The translations under genes were made by a program, and so were the position numbers. DNA of 64,000 nt from NCBI GenBank assembly GCA_026225275.1, contig JAMFSL010000036.1, positions 1-64,000 of the forward strand, in the 5' to 3' direction. This document shows positions 25,533-35,328 of this stretch, piece after piece. The first letter of the stretch is position 1. Every line of letters begins with the position of its first letter. This DNA comes from Puia dinghuensis (GTDB lineage Bacteria > Bacteroidota > Bacteroidia > Chitinophagales > Chitinophagaceae). The notes below the pieces were generated by a model. That model was not told where the DNA came from. It did not search any database and saw nothing but the letters and a program-made list of their open reading frames with translations.

Positions 25533-26711
25533 ATGGCAGAACACCCGGACAAGTATTACCTGGAACTGGCAGAAAAATGGCTGCTCGGCACGATCACTCC
25601 CGACGAGATGCAGGAGTACGCCCGCTGGTACAATAGCATCGAGCCGGATGCCACCCTCGACATCCCTGCTTCGATCGCCGGCAACACCGAAGCCTACCGG
25701 TTACAACTCCTGCAAAAGATCAACGCCCGGCGCCTCGCCTCCCGCGAATCCGGTCTGCATCGACGAATGCTCATTCGCCGCTCCTCATGGGCCGCCGCAG
25801 CCATCCTGATCCTTCTGATGACCAGCCTCTATTATCAAAGGACCCTTCATCTGCCCGCACCAGCCATAAGCCAGAAAACCACCGTTCCATCGAAAGACTT
25901 CCCGGCAGGCACTAACCGCGCCATCCTTACCCTCGCCGGTGGCCGTACCATTGACCTCGACAGCGCTACCAACGGCACGCTGGCCCGGCAAGGCAACAGC
26001 AAAGTGCAAAAGCTCATGAATGGCCAGTTGTCTTACCTGCCCACGCATGATGTGACCTCCGCACCGCCAACCTTAAATACCCTGGCCACACCCAGAGGGG
26101 GACAATATAAGCTGCTACTCTCGGACGGAACAGTCGTCTGGCTCAACGCCGCCTCTTCCATTACGTATCCAACCACCTTCACCGGGAAAGATCGCTCCGT
26201 TGTCATCACGGGGGAAGTCTATTTCGAGGTGGCCAAAGACAAAAACAAGGACTTCATGGTCTTCGTCGGATCGCCCCGGGGTATGGCAGTGGACGTACTA
26301 GGCACAGAATTCAATATCAATGCTTATGAAGATGAAGGAGTGATCAGGACCACCTTGCTGAGCGGCAAGGTTAAGGTCCACGAAGGCGACCTCTCCGCAC
26401 TGCTCACCCCGGGACAGCAGGCTCAGGCTATCCGGAATGGCCCCCTGACGATCGCCCCACAGGTCAATTCCGAAGAAGTAATGGCTTGGAAGAATGGCCT
26501 CTTCCAATTCGAAGATGCCGACATCCGCTCTGTCATGCGCCAGCTCGCCCGCTGGTATGATGTAGAAGTCTCTTACGAAGGCCATGTCACCGAAGACCGG
26601 TTCGCCGGCAAGCTCCCCAGGGAAAACAGCGCCGCTGCAACCCTGCATATCCTTGAAAAAAATCAGGTTCACTTCCGTATCGAAGACAAAAAGATTATTG
26701 TCATGCCTTAA
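25533..26711 (+). CDS. FecR-family anti-sigma factor (locus 2)
   Basis: 392 residues, ATG start. Cytoplasmic sigma-binding segment (YYLELAEKWLLGTITPDEMQ), a membrane helix at about 88-105 (WAAAAILILLMTSLYY), a periplasmic FecR domain with ATPRGGQYKLLLSDGTVVWL and ITGEVYFEVAKDK, and a C-terminal DUF4974 domain (FQFEDADIRSVMRQLARWYD) that should contact the STN domain of the receptor. It aligns along its whole length with the FecR at 14746, so the loci are paralogous. It starts 75 bases after the sigma gene. Confidence 0.93.
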   Translation: MAEHPDKYYLELAEKWLLGTITPDEMQEYARWYNSIEPDATLDIPASIAGNTEAYRLQLLQKINARRLASRESGLHRRMLIRRSSWAAAAILILLMTSLYYQRTLHLPAPAISQKTTVPSKDFPAGTNRAILTLAGGRTIDLDSATNGTLARQGNSKVQKLMNGQLSYLPTHDVTSAPPTLNTLATPRGGQYKLLLSDGTVVWLNAASSITYPTTFTGKDRSVVITGEVYFEVAKDKNKDFMVFVGSPRGMAVDVLGTEFNINAYEDEGVIRTTLLSGKVKVHEGDLSALLTPGQQAQAIRNGPLTIAPQVNSEEVMAWKNGLFQFEDADIRSVMRQLARWYDVEVSYEGHVTEDRFAGKLPRENSAAATLHILEKNQVHFRIEDKKIIVMP

Positions 26712-26824
26712 AAAACGACACTATGCCATAAGAAACATCCACCGGGATACCCCGATAAAAAAGCCAGAAATGCAACGAACATCTCTGGCCGGCATCCGGG
26801 CATCTCATAAAAAAGTCGGCTAAG

Positions 26825-26846
26825 ACTGCTTATTCAATCACCCAAA
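26825..26846 (+). promoter_or_regulatory. Shared element upstream of SusC 2
   Basis: ACTGCTTATT (26825-26834), five bases, then ACCCAAA (26840-26846), 13 bases before the ATG at 26860. This is the same element as at 16076-16096. The rest of the two upstream gaps is largely unlike, apart from a CTA a few bases upstream and a TTATG at the start codon. Confidence 0.55.
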
Positions 26847-26859
26847 CGCCTGTAAAGTT

Positions 26860-29800
26860 ATGCAATTCAGACCTCATTCCCCACTGTGGGGATTACACAG
26901 CCTGCGTGTGTCTACCAAAACCCTGTTAATCATGAAAATGTACATTGTGCTATTGACGATGACTTGCTTACAGGTAAGCGCCAGGGGCCTCTCGCAGAAC
27001 GTTACCATCGATGTGACCGACGCCCCGCTGTCGGCCGTTTTCAAGTCCATCGAACGGCAAACCTCGTTTATTTTCTTCTACAAGCCCGCCCTGCTTCGCG
27101 AAGGCCGCAAAGTCACCCTCCATACCAAAGACGTACCGGTCAAACAAGTGCTCGATGAATGCTTCAAAGACCAGCCCTTCGTGTACTACGAGGAAGACCG
27201 CATCATCACCATCCAACCCAAAGGGCCGCCTGCGGCGAACCCCGCACCCGGCGACCAGGATAAACTGGCGGCCATACCAATCCACGGTAAGGTGACGGAT
27301 AGCAGCGGCGTGGCCATCGCCGGCGTCAGCGTCCGGATCAAAGGCTCGAAAGCCGGCACAATCACCGACGACGACGGCAAATTCACCCTTAACGTAAAAA
27401 AGGGCGACGTCCTGCTGTTCAGCTCACTAGGCTATGAAAGCCGCCAGGTCACCATCGGTAACGATGAAAGCCTGACTATCTCGCTGATCAAAAGTCCCCA
27501 GCAACTGACCTCCGTCGTGGTCACCGCCCTCGGCATCAAACGCGAAGCCCGGTCCTTGGGTTACGCCACGGCACAGATCGACAACAAAGACCTGAATTCC
27601 TCTCAACCTGTCAATATCGCAAACGGCATCACCGGCAAGGTCTCGGGCATGGACATCGCCCAGACGAACAGTGGCGTCGATCCCGACAATGTCCGCATCA
27701 CCCTCCGGGGTAACCGCTCCTTCCTCGGCAATAACGAACCTCTGCTTGTCGTAGACGGTATTCCGGTGGATATCTCCTACCTCGCCCAGATCAATTCGGC
27801 CGATATCGTTAGCGTCAATATCCTTAAGGGCGCTACCGCCGCCGCCCTCTATGGCAGCAATGCAGCCAATGGGGTGATGATCGTCAATACCCGCACCGGC
27901 AGCAAACGGCCCGTTGTCCAATATACCTCTACGGTCACCCTGGACAAAGTTTCGTTCCTTCCAAAAATGCAGGAGTCGTTTGGTTCCGCCTCTAACGAAT
28001 TTACCGCTATCGATGCTCTTTCATACTCGAATCCTACCAATAACCAGAACGGATTCGTCCCATTCGAAAATCAGGCCTTCGGTTCCCCCTTCGCCAACGG
28101 CTCCCCCTTCGGCGGTGACTCGATCGTACTGGGTTTCCCGGGACCGGATGGCCAGATCCAGAAAATACCTTATAAAGCCGATCCCAATGGCATCCGCGAC
28201 TTCTGGAAGACAGGTGTGACGGTCCGCAATGGCGTGTCCTATTCCCAGGGCGATGAAGACAATACGTTCTTCATCTCTGGCGAGAACATCGAACGCTCGG
28301 GCATCGTCCCCAAAGACCATTTCGCCCGCACCACCTTCCGGATGAACGCATCTAAAAAATTCGGAATTTTCAAGGCTACAGGCAACGTCAGCTACGGTGA
28401 ATCCGATCTCGACCAGACTGCCGCCCTCGGCTCCTTCTATTCCAGCATCCAGAACACCGCCCCCGAAGTACCGCTAACGAACTACCAGAATATCACCGCC
28501 GTATTCAGTGACTTGAATACTTATTTCAATGCCTATGCGGTGAACCCGTACTGGTTCATCAATAACGAAAGGCATACCCGCAATCGTAAAGACCTGCTCG
28601 CCAGCGGCGACCTTTCTCTGGACGCGCTCAAATGGCTGAATATAGACTTCCAGGGTGGTGTCGAAAATTACAATTATACTGAACAGACCGCCGTCGCCGG
28701 CTATGAATTCTCCGCCTATGGCCTGTTCCTGGGCAACACGGCCAATGACCTCAGCGGCAACCAGGCGACCTATTTCGCTAATGTTCCCCCCACCGTCACC
28801 TCGGATGATGTCAACAACAGCGAACTATACACGAACCTGAAGATCAACCTGCATCATCATTTCGGGAATTTCGGCACGCAGTTGATCCTGGGTAATTCCA
28901 TTCAACAGATAAATTATAATTATCTGCAGAACGGCTCTACCACCCTGCTCAATGTCCCCAACTTGTACAATGTTGCCTTCCGCTCCGGTATCCCTTCGGT
29001 GACGCAGACGCAATCTCTCAGCCGCCAGTATGGCAACTATGCCGACCTTAGCATCGACTATAAGAACTTCCTTTTCCTCCACGCCAGCGGCCGCCAGGAC
29101 AAGACCTCCCTCCTGGATGAAAGTGACCGAACCTTTTTCTATCCCGGATTCGACGTCTCCGCCGTCTTGAGCGATATCATTGGCGCGCTAAAGGAAAGTA
29201 AAGTCATTTCCTATCTGAAAATAAGAGGCGGTATCACGAAGACCGGCAACGTCAACATTGGTCCCTACCAGGTCCAGAATACCTACAGCATCGGCAACAA
29301 TTTCCCCTTCGGGCAGACCGCCGGGTTGACCACCTCCGGCATCTATGCCAAACAGAACCTCAAGCCGGAATTCACCAATTCTAGCGAAGTAGGCGCCGAA
29401 TTAGGCTTCCTGCAGAATAGAATCACTCTTAAGGGAACATACTTCTATGAAAAGACGACCGACGAGACAGTGCCCGTACAGGTATCGAACGCTACCGGCT
29501 ACAGTACCTACCTCGAGAATCTCGGTCGCATGGATAACTCCGGTGAGGAAATTGACCTCAATGGCGACATCCTTCGACTACCTAATGGCCTTCGCTGGAA
29601 TGTCGGCGTCAATTTCACCCACTATCACAACGTCGTAAGAAACCTGGGCCCCGTCAATTCCCTTGCCATCCCCAATTCCAATCCCGTCAACAATTCCAAT
29701 GCTTACGCCGTAGTAGGTCAGCCCTACCCTGTACTACAGGTGACGGACTGGGCGAAAGATCCGCAAGGTCAGGTCATCGTGAATGCCAACACCGGCCTGC

Positions 29801-30390
29801 CGCAGCAATCCGCAACGCTCGTCAATTACGGCCCTTCCAATCCTACCCGGGCACTCGGTATCAATACCACGATCTCCTATAAGGGATTCACATTTTCGGC
29901 AGTGGCCGAATACCGCGGCGGCAATGTGATCTATAATGGTGTCGGTACTGCGCTGGAAGTGAACGGACTGTCGCAACGGTCCGCGATGTTCAACCGGCAA
30001 CGCTTTGTTTACCCCAATTCTGTCATCCAGACGGCACAGGGGACTTACGTTCCCAATACCAACGTTACGGTCAACGATGGCGGCCTGGGATTCTGGGGCA
30101 TCTACGGCTATTTCCCTGAGTCGATGTATGTCACCAGCGCAGCCTTCTGGACGCTCCGCAACGCCAGCCTGTCCTACGACCTTCCCCAACGCCTGATCAG
30201 TCACATCAATCCTGTAAAGGCCGTGTCGATTGGGATACTGGGCTCCAACCTGCTGCTCCTGGTCCCTAAGCAGAATACCTGGACGGATCCTGAATTCAGC
30301 GAAGACACCGGAAATGCGACGGGTACGAACAGCACGAACCAGGCGCCTCCTACCCGCACCTTTGGCGCAAATCTCAAGGTCACTTTTTAA
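26860..30390 (+). CDS. SusC/RagA-type TonB-dependent receptor with STN domain (locus 2)
   Basis: 1176 residues. Long polar leader then signal core (LLIMKMYIVLLTMTCLQVSA), STN domain (about 46-120, VTIDVTDAPLSAVFKSIERQ), carboxypeptidase-regulatory-like domain (about 143-220, IHGKVTDSSGVAIAGVSVRI), plug (about 230-345, LVVDGIPVDISY, AANGVMIVNTRTG), then the barrel ending FGANLKVTF. Function as for the paralogue at 16110: TonB-driven import with SusD and signal transfer to FecR. It differs in sequence across the barrel, so a different ligand is expected. The SusD-like gene follows at 20 bases. Confidence 0.95.
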   Translation: MQFRPHSPLWGLHSLRVSTKTLLIMKMYIVLLTMTCLQVSARGLSQNVTIDVTDAPLSAVFKSIERQTSFIFFYKPALLREGRKVTLHTKDVPVKQVLDECFKDQPFVYYEEDRIITIQPKGPPAANPAPGDQDKLAAIPIHGKVTDSSGVAIAGVSVRIKGSKAGTITDDDGKFTLNVKKGDVLLFSSLGYESRQVTIGNDESLTISLIKSPQQLTSVVVTALGIKREARSLGYATAQIDNKDLNSSQPVNIANGITGKVSGMDIAQTNSGVDPDNVRITLRGNRSFLGNNEPLLVVDGIPVDISYLAQINSADIVSVNILKGATAAALYGSNAANGVMIVNTRTGSKRPVVQYTSTVTLDKVSFLPKMQESFGSASNEFTAIDALSYSNPTNNQNGFVPFENQAFGSPFANGSPFGGDSIVLGFPGPDGQIQKIPYKADPNGIRDFWKTGVTVRNGVSYSQGDEDNTFFISGENIERSGIVPKDHFARTTFRMNASKKFGIFKATGNVSYGESDLDQTAALGSFYSSIQNTAPEVPLTNYQNITAVFSDLNTYFNAYAVNPYWFINNERHTRNRKDLLASGDLSLDALKWLNIDFQGGVENYNYTEQTAVAGYEFSAYGLFLGNTANDLSGNQATYFANVPPTVTSDDVNNSELYTNLKINLHHHFGNFGTQLILGNSIQQINYNYLQNGSTTLLNVPNLYNVAFRSGIPSVTQTQSLSRQYGNYADLSIDYKNFLFLHASGRQDKTSLLDESDRTFFYPGFDVSAVLSDIIGALKESKVISYLKIRGGITKTGNVNIGPYQVQNTYSIGNNFPFGQTAGLTTSGIYAKQNLKPEFTNSSEVGAELGFLQNRITLKGTYFYEKTTDETVPVQVSNATGYSTYLENLGRMDNSGEEIDLNGDILRLPNGLRWNVGVNFTHYHNVVRNLGPVNSLAIPNSNPVNNSNAYAVVGQPYPVLQVTDWAKDPQGQVIVNANTGLPQQSATLVNYGPSNPTRALGINTTISYKGFTFSAVAEYRGGNVIYNGVGTALEVNGLSQRSAMFNRQRFVYPNSVIQTAQGTYVPNTNVTVNDGGLGFWGIYGYFPESMYVTSAAFWTLRNASLSYDLPQRLISHINPVKAVSIGILGSNLLLLVPKQNTWTDPEFSEDTGNATGTNSTNQAPPTRTFGANLKVTF

Positions 30391-30410
30391 AACCTTTAAA
30401 CGATCAAAGC

Positions 30411-31973
30411 ATGAAAACATTCATTATAGTCCTGATAGGTTTGACAGCACCAGCCCTCCTCAGCAGTTGCGGCAAGGGATACCTCAATGTCAATAATAAT
30501 CCCAACGCCCCTACCACCGGCGCCTCGGTCCTCATCCTGACGAACGCCCAGGTCCAGACGGCAGACATCATCGATTCGACTTTCTTCGAGCTTAATTATT
30601 ATATGGATTACACCTCACTGGTATACCTGCTGCTCAATTATGCCAGGAACAATATCACCAGCGCTGACTTTTCAGCCGTCTGGTCGGAGTCCTACCACAA
30701 CCTGCAGGATTATCGCTCTGTAGAACAGAACTCCGTAGGCGAGCCTTTCCTGAAAGGTATCGCCAAGACGATGGAGGCGCTGGACTTCCAGATGCTGGTA
30801 GATGCCTATAACAATGTGCCCTACACACAAGCACTCCAACTATCCGGCGGTATTACTAATCCTGCCTATGATTCAGGGCAGGTCGTTTACAATGGCTGCC
30901 TCGCCAAACTGGATTCGGCTATAGCCATTTTCGAGAGCGATAGCGTCACAGGTTTGGGGGCTTACAATCCCGGCACTGCCGACGTCATGTTCCAGGGCAA
31001 CGCATCCTCCTGGGTCCGGCTGGCTAACACGCTGAAGCTGCGGCTGATCCTGCACGAGATCAATGTCACCTCACAGGCCTCGGTCATCCAGGCCGAAGCT
31101 GCTAAAATAGCCGCCGACCCGAATGGCTGCATCGGCGCGGGACAGACGGCCTTTCTCAACCCGGGCTACGCCACAGATTTACAGGGACATTTCAATCCGC
31201 TGTGGAGCGCCATGGGCTACACCATCAACGGTACGGTATCGAATAACGAACAACGGGCCAATACCTACGTGATGGCGAAGCTCAAAGGATTTAACGATCC
31301 CCGGACACCTTACCTTTATTGCTCGACTACCGCGGGACAGGTGGAGGGCAATCCCACCGGTGATCCCAACAACGCCAATGCCACCTACGTAGGCAGCGGC
31401 CCCGGCCCCAGCGCCACCAACCTGAATCCTCCGCCATTCGCCATCAGTGGACCAACGAACTATGGCATCCTGCAAAGTCCTACTATGCCGGCTATTATCT
31501 TCTCCTCCTGGGAGAGCCTTTTCCTGCAGGCGGAGGCGACGGAACGGGGACTGCTGCCCGGCGGCGATGCGGCAGCGATGAATTATTATCAGCAGGCGAT
31601 CACCGAGCATTTCAAGTACCTCAACGTATACACGGACGGGGTGACGACCGGCGATGCAGCAACCTTTGCCGCGGCGTATTATTCGCAGAATATTCCCAAT
31701 GTGGGCTGGTCGGCCAGCACGGACAAACTACAGGCCATCATCAATCAGAAATACATCGCTCTCTGCTATACGAATGTGGAGGAGGCCTGGACGGATTACC
31801 GGCGCACCGGCTTCCCTTCGGATCTGGCAGTGTCCAATGATCCGGCCGTACTGTATCCTCACGTTCTGCGCTTCATTTACCCGCAGACGGAATACGATGC
31901 CAATGCAGCCAATGTGGCCCTGCAAGGGACGGTAACGCCGATTTCCCCGGTGATCTTTTGGATGAATAATTAA
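30411..31973 (+). CDS. SusD-like lipoprotein, SusD-like_2 branch (locus 2)
   Basis: 520 residues with lipobox ALLSSC (Cys20) and the N-terminal KGYLNVNNNPNAPTTG typical of the second SusD branch (SusD/RagB-like 2). Helical repeats with DFQMLVDAYNNVPYTQAL and WVRLANTLKLRLILHEINV are diagnostic, and SWESLFLQAEATERGLLPGG corresponds to the conserved motif before the C-terminal part. Surface-exposed partner of the SusC upstream. It is clearly from a different branch than the SusD at 19479, so the two loci did not arise by simple duplication of the whole operon. Confidence 0.93.
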   Translation: MKTFIIVLIGLTAPALLSSCGKGYLNVNNNPNAPTTGASVLILTNAQVQTADIIDSTFFELNYYMDYTSLVYLLLNYARNNITSADFSAVWSESYHNLQDYRSVEQNSVGEPFLKGIAKTMEALDFQMLVDAYNNVPYTQALQLSGGITNPAYDSGQVVYNGCLAKLDSAIAIFESDSVTGLGAYNPGTADVMFQGNASSWVRLANTLKLRLILHEINVTSQASVIQAEAAKIAADPNGCIGAGQTAFLNPGYATDLQGHFNPLWSAMGYTINGTVSNNEQRANTYVMAKLKGFNDPRTPYLYCSTTAGQVEGNPTGDPNNANATYVGSGPGPSATNLNPPPFAISGPTNYGILQSPTMPAIIFSSWESLFLQAEATERGLLPGGDAAAMNYYQQAITEHFKYLNVYTDGVTTGDAATFAAAYYSQNIPNVGWSASTDKLQAIINQKYIALCYTNVEEAWTDYRRTGFPSDLAVSNDPAVLYPHVLRFIYPQTEYDANAANVALQGTVTPISPVIFWMNN

Positions 31974-31993
31974 CCCTCTTAATTGTCATTAAC

Positions 31994-32962
31994 ATGAATA
32001 AAGTCATTTCCCTTCGTTTACTCCCGGCCTTCCTGCTGCTATCGCTTAGCGGCTGCTTCAAGAGTGCCCCGGGTACCACTGACTTCAACACGGTCAAAGC
32101 CGTGATCGAACAGCTGAATAGCCAGAATTATATCACGACCGCCAATAACGCCGGCGCCAATACCTACCCCTATTTCATGCAGGTACGCGTAGACAGCACC
32201 CATATCGGCATGGACTCTATTACGGTCAATATCGGCGGCCCGCTCATCGGCAAAGACATCACGGTGACGATGGGTCTCGATACGGCCGACTTCAACACCT
32301 TCAACGCCCTCAACAATAACAAATACAGCATCCTGCCGGCATCCTCGTACAGCTGGACAAACGGCAACACTGTCGTCATCAAAGCTAACACGCAGTCATC
32401 TCAGATCTACCTGACATTCAAGACTAACCTGATAGATTTTACCAAGTCTTACATTCTGCCGATCACCATCACCGACGCAAACGGCGAGACGATCAGCGGC
32501 AACTATGGAGCCACCATGTACACGATCATCCCGGGCAATCAATATATCGGACTGTATCATTCTGTCGGCCAAAGGGTCATCCAGGGCACATCCACTACCG
32601 CAACTATCGACGATTTGAAATATCTTTATGATATCTCTGCCTTCTACGTGTCTCAGGGTAGCTTCCCGACATCTGGTTACGGGCCGGCTGCCCTGGTGCC
32701 CAATGCTGTGGTCACGAACTGCGCCGACCAGTCGGTCTACACGTCTATCGGCGAGCAGATGGACCTGATCGTCAATCCGGACAACAGCGTGACAGTGACA
32801 AATGATACTTTGTATGGATTTGGTAAAGACACCTACTTGCTGCACTCGGGTAGCTCGTCCTATGATCCTGCAAAGCACGTTTTCACGCTCAGCTATGGAT
32901 TCGTCGACCCTTTTTCCGGGGATAGCTCAGTGGTGTCGGAAGTGATGACGAGACTGGATTAA
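31994..32962 (+). CDS. DUF1735-type surface lipoprotein
   Basis: 322 residues with lipobox LSLSGC (Cys21). The N-terminal domain (about 55-165) carries features of DUF1735 (ITVNIGGPLIGKDITVTMGL, FNALNNNKYSILPASSYSWT, PITITDANGETISGNY), found in lipoproteins of SusCD loci and thought to act as accessory glycan-binding or scaffold proteins. The C-terminal half (about 175-322) is a second beta-rich domain with no clear identity. Fourth structural gene of the locus, 20 bases after the SusD-like gene. Confidence 0.82.
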   Translation: MNKVISLRLLPAFLLLSLSGCFKSAPGTTDFNTVKAVIEQLNSQNYITTANNAGANTYPYFMQVRVDSTHIGMDSITVNIGGPLIGKDITVTMGLDTADFNTFNALNNNKYSILPASSYSWTNGNTVVIKANTQSSQIYLTFKTNLIDFTKSYILPITITDANGETISGNYGATMYTIIPGNQYIGLYHSVGQRVIQGTSTTATIDDLKYLYDISAFYVSQGSFPTSGYGPAALVPNAVVTNCADQSVYTSIGEQMDLIVNPDNSVTVTNDTLYGFGKDTYLLHSGSSSYDPAKHVFTLSYGFVDPFSGDSSVVSEVMTRLD

Positions 32963-32987
32963 GTACTTAACCTAATAAAAAAACCAA

Positions 32988-33890
32988 ATGAGATTGCACG
33001 CCTTCCAATTGCACACTCTTCTGAGAAAATTGCCTATCCTCATCCTGTCGGCCATGCCCATTCTCCTCCTGTCTTCGATCGCAACCGCCCAAACGTCCGC
33101 ACAGACCCGGACTCCGGCGCAAGTCTCTTATGGCAACAACCCCGCAGCAGGCCACTATCTTCAGACCCGCGGGTTCAAATTATATTATGAAGTTTATGGT
33201 AAGGGCGCCCCTTTGCTGCTGTTTCACGGCAATGGGGCGTCCATCTCCAGTATGGGCAATCAGATCCCTTACTTTTCCCGGGATTACCAGGTCATCGCCA
33301 TCGATACCCGGGCCCATGGCAAATCCAAAAACCCATCGGATTCCCTCACCTTCGAACAGATCGTGGATGATTTCAATGCATTGCTGGATACACTCCACCT
33401 GGATAGCTGTTATGTCATTGGCTGGAGCGACGGCGGTATCGACGCCCTCCTGCTGGCCATCCGTCACCCTGACAAAGTAAAAAAGATGGCCTTCACCGGC
33501 GCCAATCTATGGCCCGACACCACCGGCCTCACGCCGTTTGTATGGAATTCGATTGAACAGGGAAATATCGCCCTCCACAAGCAATCGCCAACACCCGAAG
33601 TCAAAAGGCAGCTCCAGATATCCGACCTGGACTACTATCAACCTCATATCACCCTCGACCAGTTGCATCACATCACTTGCCCAACACTGGTCATCGGCGG
33701 CGACCACGATGCCATCCCGGTCCTGCACACGGTCCTCATTGCACAGAATATCCCGCAGTCCTATCTCTGGATCGTACCGAACTCAGGCCATTCGGTCCCG
33801 GTATTCAAAAAGGATCAGTTCAATTCGCTGATCCATGATTTCTTTGCCAAACCGTACCGGAAGATCGAAGGAGCCGCGACATTCCAATAA
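32988..33890 (+). CDS. Secreted alpha/beta hydrolase
   Basis: 300 residues. Hydrophobic N-terminus up to about 36 (ILSAMPILLLSSIATAQT), a probable signal peptide. The fold motifs are present: HGNGAS oxyanion loop (about 80), nucleophile elbow GWSDGG (Ser about 146), acid in GGDHDAIP and catalytic His in NSGHSVPV. Substrate not readable; an esterase acting on side groups of the glycan imported by this locus would fit the position, 25 bases after the DUF1735 gene. No glycoside hydrolase is encoded in the locus, so this is its only enzyme. Confidence 0.85.
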   Translation: MRLHAFQLHTLLRKLPILILSAMPILLLSSIATAQTSAQTRTPAQVSYGNNPAAGHYLQTRGFKLYYEVYGKGAPLLLFHGNGASISSMGNQIPYFSRDYQVIAIDTRAHGKSKNPSDSLTFEQIVDDFNALLDTLHLDSCYVIGWSDGGIDALLLAIRHPDKVKKMAFTGANLWPDTTGLTPFVWNSIEQGNIALHKQSPTPEVKRQLQISDLDYYQPHITLDQLHHITCPTLVIGGDHDAIPVLHTVLIAQNIPQSYLWIVPNSGHSVPVFKKDQFNSLIHDFFAKPYRKIEGAATFQ

Positions 33891-33897
33891 CGCCCCC

Positions 33898-34689
33898 CTA
33901 TTTCACCGCCCCCGCGGCATTCTCCAACACCACATTGGACAACACCGCCGTATCAGCCTTCGCCGGCAAATGCGAGCAAAAACCTATGCCCACATAAAAG
34001 GGAGCGTCAATCTGCAACTGTACCGGATCCCCTACCTGGTGCATCGGTTCCCCATGCATGCTGATCCATACGGTAAAGGCATCCCCCTGCTTTTGGATTC
34101 CGATCCGCTTTGCCAGACCCATATTCAGGCTGTCCGTGGAATGATCCTTCCGGTGATTGACCCTCTCTTCCTTCATCATCGAATCCACATAAGGACGCCA
34201 TGCCAGGTGCATCAGCCCGGCGCCATGCAATGCCACCACCATCTCCTTGGAATCGTCGTTAAGGCTCTGCCGGATGACCAGGATAGCCTTCCGGTCATTA
34301 TAGCCTGCCGTGTCGGGGAAGGCAACATCCGCCGCCAGCGACACATCACCGGACATCTTCTTCCAAACGTACCGGAACTCATCCCGTTGATACCATACGT
34401 TATACCCCGCTGAGACAATGGTATACTGACCCGTCGCAGCATCATAGCTGGACGATCCGGGCACCAGCGCCGACCCTACATCGGTCTGACCTTTGAAAAT
34501 GCCGAGCTTCTTGTTCTCCGTCTTGGCAGGCCGGTGAAAATCCAGGGGAGGAGGGACTTGCTTATGAGTCGCAGATCCGGGCAATGCCCAATCCGGCACT
34601 TCCACACCCGAAGGGGATGTTTGCGCAAAGGTAGCAGAGGTGGCACTGAATAATAATAAGACAATGGACAGAAAAGACAATTTTTTCAT
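33898..34689 (-). CDS. Secreted concanavalin-like beta-sandwich protein, function unknown
   Basis: 263 residues from the ATG at 34689 (MKKLSFLSIVLLLFSATSATFAQ, a signal peptide; an upstream in-frame ATG at 34722 would add 11 residues). After a Pro-rich segment the protein has features of a DUF1349-like lectin/glucanase fold: YDAATGQYTIVSAGYNVWYQ, FRYVWKKMSGDVSLAADVAF and DRKAILVIRQSLNDDSKEMV. Similar domains stand in front of TolB-like propellers in other Bacteroidota, but no propeller is attached here. Function unknown, likely periplasmic or exported. Its upstream gap holds three phased repeats. Confidence 0.72.
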   Translation of the reverse strand: MKKLSFLSIVLLLFSATSATFAQTSPSGVEVPDWALPGSATHKQVPPPLDFHRPAKTENKKLGIFKGQTDVGSALVPGSSSYDAATGQYTIVSAGYNVWYQRDEFRYVWKKMSGDVSLAADVAFPDTAGYNDRKAILVIRQSLNDDSKEMVVALHGAGLMHLAWRPYVDSMMKEERVNHRKDHSTDSLNMGLAKRIGIQKQGDAFTVWISMHGEPMHQVGDPVQLQIDAPFYVGIGFCSHLPAKADTAVLSNVVLENAAGAVK

Positions 34690-34762
34690 GTGGCAATTTT
34701 TATTGATGAAACTCATGCACAAATAAAACTAACCCCTAATAACCGCTTTTGCCTGTTTAGTC

Positions 34763-34813
34763 CTACATCAATACTACATCATATCGCAATAACCCTATCT
34801 CTTTACTACATCA
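34763..34813. repeat. Three direct repeats CTACATCA, helically phased
   Basis: Copies at 34763-34770, 34774-34781 and 34806-34813. Start-to-start distances are 11 and 32 bases, close to one and three helical turns, so all three face the same side of the DNA. They lie 74-124 bases upstream of the minus-strand gene at 33898-34689 and just past the end of the gene at 34825. Possible activator binding sites. Confidence 0.5.
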
Positions 34814-34824
34814 CCTCCGGGTGC

Positions 34825-35286
34825 CTACTCCAGCTTTTTCAGCTCCTGCTCCATTTCCCTCCTGATCGCATGTTCATTATGCTGCTCATCAATAGAATGC
34901 GATTCGGTCAGCGTCCCCTGCTTCTTCGCAAATTCACTCAGCTTGGTATAGTATTTCTGGATGACCTTCAACTCCTCCTCTGTCATCCCCTCCACGTTCA
35001 CCAGCCTGTTACTGGCCGAACTATGCGCCGCCACCAGCTCGTTCAATTTCAACTGTATCGCCAGTGAATCCTTATTCTGCGTTTTCTGAATCAGAAAGAC
35101 CATGAGAATGGTAAAGACGCTGGACAGCGTTTGGATGATCATTGCCCACTTCTCGGAAAAATGAAAAAAAAGCCCGCTTACCGCCCAAACCCCCACGACA
35201 AAAAAACTGCATATGAGCGCCACATTGCTGCCGGCTACGTCAATGATCTTCAACGCGAGGTTCTCTACCCTTTTTGAAATGTGCAT
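34825..35286 (-). CDS. Small membrane protein, low-affinity iron permease family-like
   Basis: 153 residues with two membrane helices (about 23-44 ALICSFFVVGVWAVSGLFFH and 48-66 IIQTLSSVFTILMVFLIQ). They are followed by KTQNKDSLAIQLKLNELV and a long charged helical tail (about 95-153). This arrangement resembles the bacterial half-size members of the low-affinity iron permease family (PF04120). Metal transport is not demonstrated for most bacterial members, so the name should be held loosely. Inner membrane. Single gene. Confidence 0.72.
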   Translation of the reverse strand: MHISKRVENLALKIIDVAGSNVALICSFFVVGVWAVSGLFFHFSEKWAMIIQTLSSVFTILMVFLIQKTQNKDSLAIQLKLNELVAAHSSASNRLVNVEGMTEEELKVIQKYYTKLSEFAKKQGTLTESHSIDEQHNEHAIRREMEQELKKLE

Positions 35287-35328
35287 GGTATGGGTTTTGA
35301 TTAAGTACAGGTATAATAAGCATTATTT

